Shown in pieces: positions 9,340 through 19,133 of a stretch of DNA of 64,000 nt (positions are counted from its first letter, which is position 1; each line of letters begins with the position of its first letter). The DNA is taken from contig NZ_BIFS01000001.1 in assembly GCF_003967555.1 (NCBI RefSeq), positions 2,108,001-2,172,000 of the forward strand, given 5' to 3'. The notes under the pieces were generated by a model that saw nothing but the letters and a program-made list of their open reading frames with translations, was not told the origin of the DNA and did no database searches. Source of the stretch: Dictyobacter kobayashii. GTDB lineage: Bacteria > Chloroflexota > Ktedonobacteria > Ktedonobacterales > Ktedonobacteraceae. Made by a program: the position numbers and the translations under genes.

Positions 9340-10020
9340 AGAGTGAAATCCTTTTCTCGTTACACCTATTCAAAAAAATAGCAGCAGAGGGGAGTGCCTC
9401 TATCCTCTCAGCACACACGTTGTCGAAATACGGCGCTGCATCTCACTGGCATCAGGGCACACAATGAGCTGGCATGCGTACCGCGGTGGAGGCATGCTGC
9501 TCCCTGGCTGGTCTCCCTTCCTTTTGGACGACCAGCGGCTCCTGGATACCGACGTGAATGGTTGACATCCTGTCATTCGCGCAGCAGGGACATTTTTAAC
9601 AAAACATGCAAAATAAAAGGTGATAAAATATGAAAGCACCAGAACCAAATCAAGAGAAAGAGTCATAGATTGTCTTTCACTTATTACTGCTTTCTCAAAT
9701 ATAAAGTAAAAAAATGTACATGTCAATATATAGATATAATTCTCTAATAATTCTTATCTTACTCTAATATACATAAATAGGTGAGAGTACAATCAGAAGC
9801 TCAGTGACCGCAATGAAGGAGAAAAGAGGGTATGAAAAAGATAAGAACAGACAGTCACCAGAAAAACGAATGGCTGCCATGTCATGTGTGGTAAACGCAT
9901 TTCAACGGAAAAACTGCCTGCTTTGGTACGACAGAAAGGATACCGTCATTGAGCACATGTGAGCTGATACGTGATGTCGCACACACAGAGAAGATAGGTA
10001 GCTCGAGCATCAAACGAGAT
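9340..10020. other. RHS upstream region without genes
   Basis: About 680 bp with no convincing gene; the 108-residue minus frame at 9400-9726 has low-complexity composition and no motif. Bases 9700-9780 are very AT-rich and could hold the RHS promoter, but I cannot place -35/-10 boxes with confidence. Confidence 0.5.
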
Positions 10021-10100
10021 GGGGTAACGCTATAGGGGTGACGGCTGGCAAAGGATCTATAAAGATCCCTTGCCAGCCGTCACCCCTATAGCGTTACCCC
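10021..10100. terminator. 38-bp-arm hairpin downstream of GH57 gene
   Basis: Arms 10021-10058 and 10063-10100 pair with one mismatch around a 4-nt loop (ATAA). This is the longest stem in the window. It lies 97 bp beyond the stop of the leftward GH57 gene and separates it from the RHS upstream region. Confidence 0.6.
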
Positions 10101-10196
10101 TATTTTGTTGGGAAAAGCATGGTTCTTTTGGGCTGTTTTGCTATTCCAACTTTCTGTTCCTATTGTGGGCAAACCCCAAATACTGTCACCCTTCAG

Positions 10197-11561
10197 TTAA
10201 TTTACCAGCACGGCTTCTTTGCGCCGCGAAGTCTTTTTTTCTGGTTGACGCCACAGGCGTGCTGGCACATACGGTTGCATGGCATGCAAGGCATTGATAT
10301 ACACCTGCTGCTGCTCATGGATAACGCGATTGGGTCCCAGCGACCACCATTCAGCGGGGGTGAAGTAGGCAGATACCTCAGCTTCAGGTCCACTTCTGCC
10401 ATACCACTGAATCAAATGAAGATTATCAGATTGGCTAAGCCAGATGGCCAGGTCAATAAGGTCAGTATTACCGGTTAGCTGAGCCATACCATAAACTTCG
10501 CCCATCAAGTGGAGAATATTTTTCTGGGCTTCATTCCCAAGGAAAAACTCCATACCGCCGCTGCCAGCCCAGGTAGTAGGATATACTGGTAGAGGAAGGT
10601 AATGAGCCTGTGCTTGTTGGCGTTCAATTATTTCACTCGCGGTATAGGTATCCACGTTACGTTGCTTCAGCTCGCCAGGCAATGCGCGCATAAAATCAAA
10701 GATACCACTATCCTGGCGATGATGCTCACCAAAGGTCTCAAAGTCCCAACCAAGCAAAAGCATGTCACCCCATGTATGCGCAATCCAGTCTGCATACGTG
10801 TTCGCATAGAGCGGATAACCATCCCAACTGCGATTGGAGAATCTATAACCAACATCGTCACTCAATTCCAGGTGACGGGTTAACAAAAAGGGACTACTCC
10901 CGCGCGCCTCGCGGAGTTCGCCAGCTTTGCGGACCGAACGGCGAGTACGTTTGCCTTCAATTGGTAAGGCATAGGGACCATCATCCCCATTGCGATAGAG
11001 GTGAGTACTCTCGCGCCAACCCATAACCCAGGGCCGGCCATCCATCAGGGCTCCCCGAAAACCAGCCACATCTAATGCATCATACAGCGAGGCCGACATA
11101 CACATTTCCGTCGTATCGGTCACTACCGGCCTTTTACCAAAGATACCTTCAAGATCCTGAACCATATCCTGCATCGAGTTTACAAAAGCAGGCATGTCCA
11201 ATAGAAACAGGAAACTATGATATGGCTCTACCCCTATCAATTCAACGTTTTCATGTGCCACTAGCTCTCGGAAGAGATCTAGCAAGGCTCCATCCCAGGA
11301 CATAGCCTGACGTATAAACGAGAGTGAGAACCCAATGGAGAGTTTCATTCCTGCGCACAGATCCAAAAACATCTGGGCCGCTGGATAATAGCTATACTGC
11401 GCCACTTTTCTGAAATAGCGCTCATTCATTCGTTCATCAAAGAGGCAGTGGGCAATCTCCTCAGGCGTTGCTCCGCGCGGAATGGGCTGCGCCGGTAGCT
11501 TTAAACGCCGGGGCTGATGAACTACAGTGTAGACTGCCAGATCCGCAACCATACTCGTCAT
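10197..11561 (-). CDS. Glycoside hydrolase family 57-like protein
   Basis: A 454-residue cytosolic protein with no signal peptide. GH57 landmarks: VEPYHSFLFL (111-120, family motif with His), TDTTEMCMSASLYDAL (148-163, region of the catalytic acid) and LGWDFETFGEHH (270-281), the Asp/Glu-rich strand of the (beta/alpha)7 barrel. GH57 enzymes cleave or transfer alpha-glucans (amylase, 4-alpha-glucanotransferase, branching enzyme); which applies here is not clear. It is followed by a GT4/GT5-like glycosyltransferase gene (11800-13221) on the same strand, transcribed first, about 240 bp apart, so the pair may make and remodel an intracellular glucan. Confidence 0.8.
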   Translation of the reverse strand: MTSMVADLAVYTVVHQPRRLKLPAQPIPRGATPEEIAHCLFDERMNERYFRKVAQYSYYPAAQMFLDLCAGMKLSIGFSLSFIRQAMSWDGALLDLFRELVAHENVELIGVEPYHSFLFLLDMPAFVNSMQDMVQDLEGIFGKRPVVTDTTEMCMSASLYDALDVAGFRGALMDGRPWVMGWRESTHLYRNGDDGPYALPIEGKRTRRSVRKAGELREARGSSPFLLTRHLELSDDVGYRFSNRSWDGYPLYANTYADWIAHTWGDMLLLGWDFETFGEHHRQDSGIFDFMRALPGELKQRNVDTYTASEIIERQQAQAHYLPLPVYPTTWAGSGGMEFFLGNEAQKNILHLMGEVYGMAQLTGNTDLIDLAIWLSQSDNLHLIQWYGRSGPEAEVSAYFTPAEWWSLGPNRVIHEQQQVYINALHAMQPYVPARLWRQPEKKTSRRKEAVLVN

Positions 11562-11799
11562 CCTCTCATCCTATTGGCATATATGCCTTCTCCACCAGTT
11601 GGCTGATCATCTTCTACGCTGAAGCGCTCTTGATCTCTCTTTTTTAACTTTATGGACGCCAGGAAGTTCAGTCTCTACAATTACAACCATACACCCCCCA
11701 CTTTGTACTGGCCCACAAGACAAGTAAATGTAGACCAGTACAACCACCAGCAAATCTATTATTGGATAGAATAGTAAATACCTGAAAAGTAGTCCTAAA

Positions 11800-13221
11800 C
11801 TAGACCGTACTACCACGTTTTGTGCTGGCAGTATTGGCGGCAACACTTATTTCCTGCGCCACCTGGTCTTGTACAGGAGCATCAGCCACTACATCCATCA
11901 TACCGACCGACGACAAAACAATGTTCTGCTTACGCGCCAGGAACTCAAGTTTACCCACCATATTGTCGATGACACGGTCCCAGAGAAATTGGCGCGCGGT
12001 TACCTGGCTGGCCTGACGCATCTGTTCTTGCTTCTCCGGGTGACGGCGCAGATAGAGGAGGTAACCAACGATTTCATCTGGATCGTCGGTCTCGGTCACA
12101 ATCGCATTTTCAAAGGAGACTGCATAATCCTCACCAGTCGAACCGGTAACAGCAATACCTTGAGCCGCCATAACCTCCAATGCAACCAGGCCAAATGGCT
12201 CGTGTCCACTATTAGCCAGCGTAGCGTCCGCCGCCGCGTAAGTGGTGCGCACAAATTCTTCGGGCAAGAAGAAACGCAGATTGTATATATCGGCCGGGCC
12301 GGCCTGTTCAATAGCGTCCAGACACTGCTGTAGATTAGGACGTTGGGCCACCACATCCTGAATATGCAGTCCGCGATGGTAAGCATGACGGAACACATCA
12401 GCTCCATGTGGCTCGATACCACCACGTACAAACAGGGTTACAGGATGGCCAGCATCTTTCAAACGGGCAACCGCCTCTATAGCCATGATCCAACGTTTAT
12501 CAGGATCAAAACGCCCGATCTTGAACAGGAAAAAACGGTTGGGATCACCACGCCGTGCAATGTTGCGCAGGCGCTGCACTGCTTCCGGATCGACCGGATT
12601 GAGGTGGCGACTGGGAATACCATTGGGGATAACCAGGGGGTTGACACCTAAACTCCACATCTTGTGCTTCATGTATTTACTGACTGTGCACAGTGTGGTA
12701 ACAAAATTTAATCGCCCCCAATCAATACGCTGCAATGACATCAGGCTGTTCAAATTCCATAGCATCAGAACTTTCTGGCGCACACCAAACCAGTGTAAAA
12801 GATCAGAGGTGCGACACATCACTTCAGCGGTATGCCAGTCTTCGCCCAGAATAACAACTGTCTTACCCTCAGCTACTGCTGGTCGTACAATCTCACTAAA
12901 AATATGATAAGGAACGCTCTCGTTATAATCATAGAGCTTTTGTTCCTCGCCGTCATAAACACCATTGGGATAATATTTGCTAACCCATTGCGACCAGCGT
13001 TTGAGGATCAAACGCCCGTCCAGGCGGTGTTCAATCGCTGGCTTGTAAGGATCACCAATATAAATAAGATGGGTGGTATATCCCTGTGTAGCAAGCGCTT
13101 CACTCAATTCAGAAACACGAGTGCCCAGACCACCCGCGGTAGAGTAGACATCAGGCCCTTCAAAACAGAGCAGGACAAAAAGTGTATTCTCTGGTGATAT
13201 TGCTCCGTCTAATTTCATCAT
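11800..13221 (-). CDS. Glycosyltransferase, GT-B fold (GT4/glycogen-synthase-like)
   Basis: A 473-residue protein. The N-terminal loop YSTAGGLGTRVSELSEAL (26-43) resembles the KxGGLG sugar-nucleotide loop of glycogen synthases. KIGRFDPDKR (234-243) opens the second Rossmann domain, and NSGHEPFGLVALE (337-349) is the E-x7-E donor-binding motif of GT-B enzymes. It probably acts in the cytosol with a nucleotide-sugar donor. It is the first gene of a leftward pair with a GH57 hydrolase, a pairing that suggests synthesis and trimming of an alpha-glucan. The last ~40 residues (after LARKQN) are low in motif content and may be a lineage-specific tail. Confidence 0.8.
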   Translation of the reverse strand: MMKLDGAISPENTLFVLLCFEGPDVYSTAGGLGTRVSELSEALATQGYTTHLIYIGDPYKPAIEHRLDGRLILKRWSQWVSKYYPNGVYDGEEQKLYDYNESVPYHIFSEIVRPAVAEGKTVVILGEDWHTAEVMCRTSDLLHWFGVRQKVLMLWNLNSLMSLQRIDWGRLNFVTTLCTVSKYMKHKMWSLGVNPLVIPNGIPSRHLNPVDPEAVQRLRNIARRGDPNRFFLFKIGRFDPDKRWIMAIEAVARLKDAGHPVTLFVRGGIEPHGADVFRHAYHRGLHIQDVVAQRPNLQQCLDAIEQAGPADIYNLRFFLPEEFVRTTYAAADATLANSGHEPFGLVALEVMAAQGIAVTGSTGEDYAVSFENAIVTETDDPDEIVGYLLYLRRHPEKQEQMRQASQVTARQFLWDRVIDNMVGKLEFLARKQNIVLSSVGMMDVVADAPVQDQVAQEISVAANTASTKRGSTV

Positions 13222-13805
13222 GATAGGTCGTCCTCGTTCTTTTAAATTTTCATTTTGAGAAGGAAAACATAGACACCCTTGTTGAACTCATAGGCCAGCA
13301 GAACGCAATGTCTTAAACACTGAGTGTTGGCAGCTGCGCGGAGCTCCACACATTTGGAGGTCACCAACCCTGCGATGCCCGATCTTTGTTCGTCACTACC
13401 GTTCGTGTGTCTACTTCTGTTTGCCAGATAGACATCAAATGCTTCTACTTGCAGTATAGCACGTTGTCCATAACCAACGTCATTCTACGATAGAGTATAC
13501 CATATACTATATGTTTTATGTGTAAAATAGACTCAACCATTGAATTCTTAAAAAAAACTGAATAAAGACCTCTAAGGTTTATGACGGCAAGCAGCCATAA
13601 GGCGAATTCTTAACATCGAGTCTGCAATTTTAGTTCGTTTATAGATATATACTCTATATTTTAACGTTATTAAATATTTGCTGAACGCTTTTTTCTTGAT
13701 AAAAGTGGGCCTGTACTAACAGGTATTATTGAAGAATAATCGAATTGCGTCCGAGGATATAAAAAGAAGATCTCCATAAATGTAGAATTAATATATTAGT
13801 TATCT
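13222..13805. other. AT-rich intergenic region upstream of glycosyltransferase
   Basis: About 580 bp without a gene. Bases 13440-13790 are AT-rich with several TATA-like strings and probably include the promoter for the leftward glycosyltransferase/GH57 pair. No repeat, RNA gene or clear operator was recognised. Confidence 0.45.
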
Positions 13806-13847
13806 AGTTTCCTGCTGTGCCACTTGCAAGTGGCACAGCAGGAAACT
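13806..13847. terminator. 42-bp perfect palindrome after kinase gene
   Basis: Bases 13806-13826 and 13827-13847 are exact reverse complements with no loop, 67 bp past the stop of the leftward kinase gene. Same architecture as 4191-4232. Confidence 0.6.
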
Positions 13848-13913
13848 GAGTTCTGGGGACACAGCCCCTCAGGCGCAGGCCTGGTTCGAATGACGTATGT
13901 TGTCTGCTCAACT

Positions 13914-15887
13914 CTATTGAGCAGTTGGCGTATTTAAACTTGACGATGTAACGGTCGGCGTTATAGTAGGTAGAGCCGGCACAGTCGGCGTCGGCGTCGG
14001 CTGCGGAGCAGTGGTCGGCGTCGGCTGCGGAGCAGTGGTCGGCGTCGGCTGCGGAGCAGTGGTCGGCGTCGGCTGCGGCTGCGGCTTACTTGGAACCTGT
14101 GTTGGCGGCGTTGAGACACCCGGCGTTGAAGATGTCGAAGGTGCACCAGTCAAGTTCGTTACATATAACGTCAAAATCTCGTTATCTTTCAATGTTTTAC
14201 CGGCACCCGGATCTGTACGAGTCACAGTATTGGGATCACGGTTAGGATCCTGTTTGTCAAGGTTATCCTCTTGAACAGTATACTGGATACCCATCTTATT
14301 CAGTTCAGCTTTTGCCCCCTCCAGTGATTGGCCAACCAGGTCTTTTGGCACCACACTGGTGGTTGACAACTCAACCAGAATGGTAGAACCAGGCCTGGCA
14401 TAATTACCAGCCTGCGGTGATTGCTGCTTCACCTTACCAGCTGTAATCCCATTCGTAACTGAAAATTTAAAGCCTTTATCTTCAGCTTGCTTCTTGGCCT
14501 GCTTATAGGTCAGATCCTTTAAATCAGGAACCTGGACCATCTGTGCTACTGTTGGGGTGGTATTTCCCGAGTTGCCTGACGAAAATGGCAGAAAATGCAG
14601 TTGGCCTGCGAGATAAATACTAAAAGCGAGTAATAATACCGTTGCCACTAAGACAAGCACTGTCACAATACCAGCCACACGTGTATCACGTTGCTCCCGC
14701 ACGATACCTGCAGGACGACTTCCAAGGGCATCGCGTTGAATAGGTCGCGTAGCCCCGGCTTCCATATCACTCATGGGAATAGGGCGTTGCTGATCCATAG
14801 CGGTGGTTGCCGCCCCTGGATCAATTGCCATCGGAGCATAGTCCTGATCGGGACGTAATGCGGTCGCGGCCCCATTCTCAGAGGGAACGTTCGAACCCAG
14901 AGCAGCCGGACCCAATTGCTGGTTAGGCGACGAGTTCTGCTGACCCGGATGCGATATACCATTGGCATAGCCCGCAGCCTGGTTTAGCATGGCCCCTGCG
15001 CTGGCATGAGGTCCTGAACCATTGCCCGGCAACATATTTGCCGACTGTATGGTCGCATTATCTTCCTCACCCAACAATTCCAGGGCGCGCGCCAGCGTGT
15101 TGCCATCCCGGAAACGCATCTCAGGAATTTTTTCCAGGCAGCGTAAAATAATCTCCTCCAGCGCAGGTGGTATATTTGGGTTCAACTGGCTGGGTGGCAT
15201 AGGGACATCTTGAATATGCTGCATTGCGACCGCAACCGGGGTATCTCCATCAAAAGGAGTGCGACCGGTCAGCATCTCATACATGACAATACCCAGTGCA
15301 TAAACGTCAGCCGCGGGACTGACTATTTCACCCTGTGCTTGCTCTGGAGCATAATATTGTACGGTACCCAGTGTCATGCCAGTCGTAGTTAAACGCTCGG
15401 CATTAATATCTTTATACACACTGGCAATACCGAAATCAGTTAATTTGATAGAACCATCGCGGCCCACCAGAATATTCTGTGGTTTAACATCGCGATGCAC
15501 AATACTTCGGCGATGGGCCGCTCCTAAACCAAGAGCGACATCGTGCGCGATAATGACAGCCCGATCCATGGCGAGAACACCCCGCGAGCGCAAATATCGG
15601 CGCAGATCTGTGCCTTCGACCAGTTCCATGACAATAAAATAATTGCCATCGCTCTGACCATAATCGTATACTTGCACAATATTGGGGTGCTGCAATGAAG
15701 ATGCAGCTTTTGCCTCTCGCTGAAAGCGCGTCACAAACTTTGGGTCGGTACTGTAGACTTCGCGCAACACCTTAATAGCTACGGTCCGGTCCATGCGCAT
15801 ATCACGGCCCCGATAGATCGTAGCCATACCACCACGCCCAATAGGGTCTTGTAATTGGTATCGCTCACCCAAAACTTCGATTTGCAT
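13914..15887 (-). CDS. Transmembrane Ser/Thr protein kinase with two PASTA domains
   Basis: A 657-residue PknB/StkP-type kinase. Catalytic domain 8-275: glycine loop GRGGMA (17-22), Lys39 in AIKVL, HRDVKPQN (131-138), DFG (151-153). A Gln/Pro-rich juxtamembrane region leads to one membrane helix (404-427), then two extracellular PASTA domains (about 451-509 and 512-578), which in this family bind muropeptide or lipid II. The tail has 24-bp tandem repeats encoding PQPTPTTA. I chose the ATG at 15887 because GGAG lies 6 nt before it; an in-frame GTG four codons earlier is possible. It probably senses cell-wall state. The neighbours (selB upstream) are functionally unrelated. Confidence 0.92.
   Translation of the reverse strand: MQIEVLGERYQLQDPIGRGGMATIYRGRDMRMDRTVAIKVLREVYSTDPKFVTRFQREAKAASSLQHPNIVQVYDYGQSDGNYFIVMELVEGTDLRRYLRSRGVLAMDRAVIIAHDVALGLGAAHRRSIVHRDVKPQNILVGRDGSIKLTDFGIASVYKDINAERLTTTGMTLGTVQYYAPEQAQGEIVSPAADVYALGIVMYEMLTGRTPFDGDTPVAVAMQHIQDVPMPPSQLNPNIPPALEEIILRCLEKIPEMRFRDGNTLARALELLGEEDNATIQSANMLPGNGSGPHASAGAMLNQAAGYANGISHPGQQNSSPNQQLGPAALGSNVPSENGAATALRPDQDYAPMAIDPGAATTAMDQQRPIPMSDMEAGATRPIQRDALGSRPAGIVREQRDTRVAGIVTVLVLVATVLLLAFSIYLAGQLHFLPFSSGNSGNTTPTVAQMVQVPDLKDLTYKQAKKQAEDKGFKFSVTNGITAGKVKQQSPQAGNYARPGSTILVELSTTSVVPKDLVGQSLEGAKAELNKMGIQYTVQEDNLDKQDPNRDPNTVTRTDPGAGKTLKDNEILTLYVTNLTGAPSTSSTPGVSTPPTQVPSKPQPQPTPTTAPQPTPTTAPQPTPTTAPQPTPTPTVPALPTITPTVTSSSLNTPTAQ
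13993..14064. repeat. 24-bp coding tandem repeat, three exact copies
   Basis: Units 13993-14016, 14017-14040 and 14041-14064 are identical and followed by a partial fourth. In the kinase frame they encode a Pro/Gln/Thr linker at the extracellular end, so copy number would change tail length without changing frame. Confidence 0.8.
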
Positions 15888-16254
15888 AGCTCTCCGCACT
15901 GTTGGGCGACTGTTTGCAGTGCCCTGCCCTTGCTTGCTGGATAACCTCTGTCACAGCACCTTCTGAGTAATCATACCATTGGACTGGTACTATCTCCAGG
16001 CGTTTTCAGATATCCAATCGAATCTCAAACAAGGATTTACGCATATCTCAACCAGAGACGCAATGTGACTCGCCAGCATCAAATTGCCAGAACTTCTCTT
16101 CCCGAAATCAGGGAGAAGGCAAAACGCATTGCGTCACTATTTTAACTTATTCTACGCCAGAATGGAACACTCTTCAGGAAAGTAGGAGTTCTCATCTGGT
16201 AAAGATTGTTTTTTGCTTCTACTATTCTATTGTAATCGGTGCACGCCTGATTTT
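15888..16254. other. Intergenic region with two-stem structure
   Basis: About 370 bp without a gene. Bases 16057-16065 (GACGCAATG) pair with 16127-16135 (CATTGCGTC), enclosing a second imperfect stem around 16093-16118. This folded segment lies 120-200 bp past the selB stop and could end its transcript. The kinase promoter should also be here but was not identified. Confidence 0.4.
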
Positions 16255-18234
16255 TTATGCCACAGGGTTGCCAATAGGAGTTGTACCTGGTATACGTTCA
16301 TCTCCCAGACGCTGAGTCATACGTAAGGCGTCCATATGTTCGAGTAGAGGCAAAATATATTTACGGGTTGTTCCTAGGACATCGCGTGCCTCTGCAACGG
16401 TCATTTTACCATGCTCGTGCATATAGGCCGCCAATTTTGAAAGTGCTGTCTCATAAGCTGTATGTAAAAATAGGATACCATCACCTATTTTTATCAACTC
16501 GCCCTGTTCAAGCAGAGCATTGACCACATCAACCCCGGCAATCGCATCAGCTTCGCTACGCACAGGCGGCGTATAGGGTTGCACCTGGTACTGCTGCAAT
16601 AACTGCTCGACCAGCTTTTGTTGAGTGCTGGTAAAATGTGGTCGAAAGCCAGGTATCCTGATCAAGCCAGCGGTCCGAGCAAGTGCCGGACCTTCGCCGC
16701 GTTCACCTGTTCTGGTTTCCACATTCTCTAATAGACTTTTTTCCTGGAACAGGGAAAAAACGTCGGCGGCCATCTTGGATTGAAGACCCAGACGAGCACG
16801 CCATTCCTCTTTGGAGATGCCACTGCGCAATGGATACTGTTGATGAAATTCCTGAACCAGATGGAGAGCCTGGTCGGTTAATGCATCCCAGTTGGTTTGC
16901 GCAAACCAGTAAACACCAACTTTACACGCTCTTCCCTCTGATAACAACGACTCTAGTATCTGTTGCGTCACATCATGAGCTAAATTAGACTGTTTCACTA
17001 TTTCTTCAAGTGTATAGCCTACCAGACTATGCGTCGCTTTCGTGACTCCTGCTGCTTTTGCTTTGGGATGGCGCTCCAGGCTAGCCAGGACCAATTCTTC
17101 AGGGGTGGCCTGTAAGAGTTGAACCAGTGTGTCTAGCAATGGCTGTTGGAAACGGCGATGGTAGCGCGGTGTGACATCGACAATTTCGCCACCCCCAATG
17201 GTCGTACTCGGAGACGGAATGCGCACAATAAAGCGGTCACGGCAAGCAACAACGGCGGGCCGGCTTAGCCGTATCTGTACCCAGGCACTCTGTCCCGGTT
17301 GGAGTTCATCCGTGTCCAGTAGACGTACCCGGGCAGGAATTTCTTGTGAACCAGTGTACACATCGACAGATGTGTTGTGCAAGAGCGAGCGACTGGCCTC
17401 TGTAAGAAGCCTGAGCCGGGCATCGAAAAGTAAGGTTGGTTGTAATTGGCCGGGTAGAGCCACCACATTGCCACGTGTTAGATCGCTACGAGCAATATTC
17501 GCGAGATTTATTGCTACCCGGCTGCCAGGACGGGTGACATCGAGTTGTTGCTTGTGCGTCTGCAAACTACGGATACGAGATTTCATGCCCTGCGGTAGGA
17601 TCTCCACCTCCTGGCCTACTTTCAGCACACCATCTAATAGTGTCCCTGTGACAATCGTACCAAATCCCGTTAGTGAAAAGACTCGATCTATTGGTAAACG
17701 TGGACGTGCAATATTTTTGCGCGCGGATGCAGTTTCCAGTAAGGTATCCAGGGTAGATAGGAGTTCTGGCAAACCCTGGCCTGTATAGGCAGATACAGGA
17801 AGGATCGGCGACCCGGCTAAAATGGTGGGTTTCAGATATTCAGCAACCTCTTCTCGGACCAGTTCTAGCCACTCCTCATCCACCAGGTCAGCTTTGGTCA
17901 AGACAACCACACCCCGAGGTACTTGCAATAGATCTAGAATTGCCAGGTGTTCGCGTGTCTGTGGCATGATCCCTTCGTCCGCGGCAATGACCAGCAGCGC
18001 TGCGTCTATCCCTCCAACGCCAGCCAGCATATTCTTGATGAAACTTTCATGACCCGGAACATCTACAATACTGACCTCTTGTCCGCCGGGCAGTTTCAAC
18101 CAGGCAAAACCAAGATCAATGGTCATGCCACGTTCTTTCTCTTCTGTCAGGCGATCTGGATCAATACCTGTAAGCGCTTTGACCAGGGTAGATTTGCCAT
18201 GGTCTACATGGCCAGCAGTTCCAATACAGCTCAT
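16255..18234 (-). CDS. selB: Selenocysteine-specific translation elongation factor
   Basis: A 659-residue GTPase that delivers selenocysteyl-tRNA to the ribosome at UGA codons marked by a SECIS hairpin. G1 GHVDHGKST (8-16), the switch region with TIDLGFAW (38-45), G3 DVPGH (58-62) and G4 TKAD (113-116) are intact. EF-Tu-like domains follow, and the C-terminal ~250 residues have the winged-helix content expected for SECIS binding. The length fits SelB (about 600-650). The start at 18234 places the P-loop correctly. No other selenocysteine gene (selA, selD, selC) or selenoprotein is in the window. It is divergent from uvrC across an 899-bp repeat-filled gap. Confidence 0.9.
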   Translation of the reverse strand: MSCIGTAGHVDHGKSTLVKALTGIDPDRLTEEKERGMTIDLGFAWLKLPGGQEVSIVDVPGHESFIKNMLAGVGGIDAALLVIAADEGIMPQTREHLAILDLLQVPRGVVVLTKADLVDEEWLELVREEVAEYLKPTILAGSPILPVSAYTGQGLPELLSTLDTLLETASARKNIARPRLPIDRVFSLTGFGTIVTGTLLDGVLKVGQEVEILPQGMKSRIRSLQTHKQQLDVTRPGSRVAINLANIARSDLTRGNVVALPGQLQPTLLFDARLRLLTEASRSLLHNTSVDVYTGSQEIPARVRLLDTDELQPGQSAWVQIRLSRPAVVACRDRFIVRIPSPSTTIGGGEIVDVTPRYHRRFQQPLLDTLVQLLQATPEELVLASLERHPKAKAAGVTKATHSLVGYTLEEIVKQSNLAHDVTQQILESLLSEGRACKVGVYWFAQTNWDALTDQALHLVQEFHQQYPLRSGISKEEWRARLGLQSKMAADVFSLFQEKSLLENVETRTGERGEGPALARTAGLIRIPGFRPHFTSTQQKLVEQLLQQYQVQPYTPPVRSEADAIAGVDVVNALLEQGELIKIGDGILFLHTAYETALSKLAAYMHEHGKMTVAEARDVLGTTRKYILPLLEHMDALRMTQRLGDERIPGTTPIGNPVA

Positions 18235-18381
18235 GGTTTCCTAGTATATATGATTTGATTGACGTTAACACCTTCAGTATACCCCAGATGGGCGGTTCTG
18301 GCTATTCGAAAGCTGTTATATGCGACCATCGACTATATTCGTTGGTCTCTCCTTTGGCGGGCGTGCGCGTCCGCGCCCGCA

Positions 18382-18438
18382 CATTAATTATGGGTGGCGC
18401 CGAGGTGCTGCGCACCTCGGCGCCACCCATAATTAATG
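18382..18438. repeat. 27-bp perfect hairpin, TGC loop
   Basis: Arms 18382-18408 and 18412-18438 pair perfectly around TGC. This is the left inner hairpin of the composite element. Confidence 0.8.
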
Positions 18439-18540
18439 CCCAGGCACAGCACCTATCATCATGTGCGGGCGCAGCATCCATCATAATGCTTTGTTCTCGC
18501 TTTATTCTCGAGGTGTCTGTCGCACCTCAGCACCACCATA

Positions 18541-18780
18541 CTCAAACATTGTTCTCTCAAGTCCAGCCACACCTGCGCTTTATTCTCGAGGTGTCTGTCA
18601 TGTACCTCAGCACCACCATACTCAAACATTGTTCTCTCAAGTCCAGCCACACCTGCGCTTTATTCTCGAGGTGTCTGTCATGTACCTCAGCACCACCATA
18701 CTCAAACATTGTTCTCTCAAGTCCAGCCACACCTGCGCTTTATTCTCGAGGTGTCTGTCATGTACCTCAGCACCACCCAT
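18541..18780. repeat. 80-bp direct tandem repeat, three copies
   Basis: Units 18541-18620, 18621-18700 and 18701-18780 are identical except in the last few bases of the third copy. Each contains one TATTCTCGAGGTGTCTGTC segment, which matches the arm of the terminal hairpin at 18950-19006, so each unit looks like a repeated half-arm. Confidence 0.85.
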
Positions 18781-18949
18781 AATAATGTGCAGGTGCCTGG
18801 AGCCAGGACGCCTACACCTGCGCTTTATTCTCAAGGTGTCACCCACCTCGGCGCCACCATACTCATGCTTTGTTCTCGAGGTATCACGCACCTCGGCGCC
18901 ACCCATAATAATGTGCGGGCGCCCTGGCTCCAGGTGCCTGCACCTGCGC

Positions 18950-19006
18950 TTTATTCTCGAGGTGTCGCGCATGGGCTGCGCCCATGCGCGACACCTCGAG
19001 AATAAA
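18950..19006. repeat. 27-bp perfect hairpin, TGC loop
   Basis: Arms 18950-18976 and 18980-19006 pair perfectly around TGC. This is the right inner hairpin of the composite element, about 130 bp upstream of the uvrC start. Confidence 0.8.
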
Positions 19007-19133
19007 TAAAAATATTCGGGCGCGAATGCGCACGCCCACAAGCAAACAAGACGATTGAACGACATGATATAATAAATGCACAAAATTATCACACCACCAG
19101 ACTGTGCATCTTGATTCTCAGGGCTTTGTATAA

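Larger units (their letters stand above)
18359..19037. repeat. Composite inverted/tandem repeat element bounded by 21-nt inverted repeats
   Basis: Outer ends 18359-18379 and 19017-19037 are inverted copies matching at 18 of 21 positions (GGGCGTGCGC-N3-CGCGCCCG). Inside are a 27-bp hairpin with TGC loop at each end (18382-18438 and 18950-19006), a tandem array of three 80-bp units (18541-18780) and several degenerate copies with CTCGAGGTGTC and GGCGCCACC motifs. It fills the gap between divergent selB and uvrC. Open frames crossing it (up to 182 codons) only translate the repeats. The ends resemble those of 58610-58793 and 61748-62198. Confidence 0.75.

Noticed and set aside
9400..9726. 108-codon minus-strand frame upstream of the RHS gene
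   Set aside because: No motif, poor ribosome site, AT-rich low-complexity N-terminus.
13850..13900. tRNA-like T-arm string GGTTCGAAT
   Set aside because: No matching acceptor, D or anticodon arms around it.
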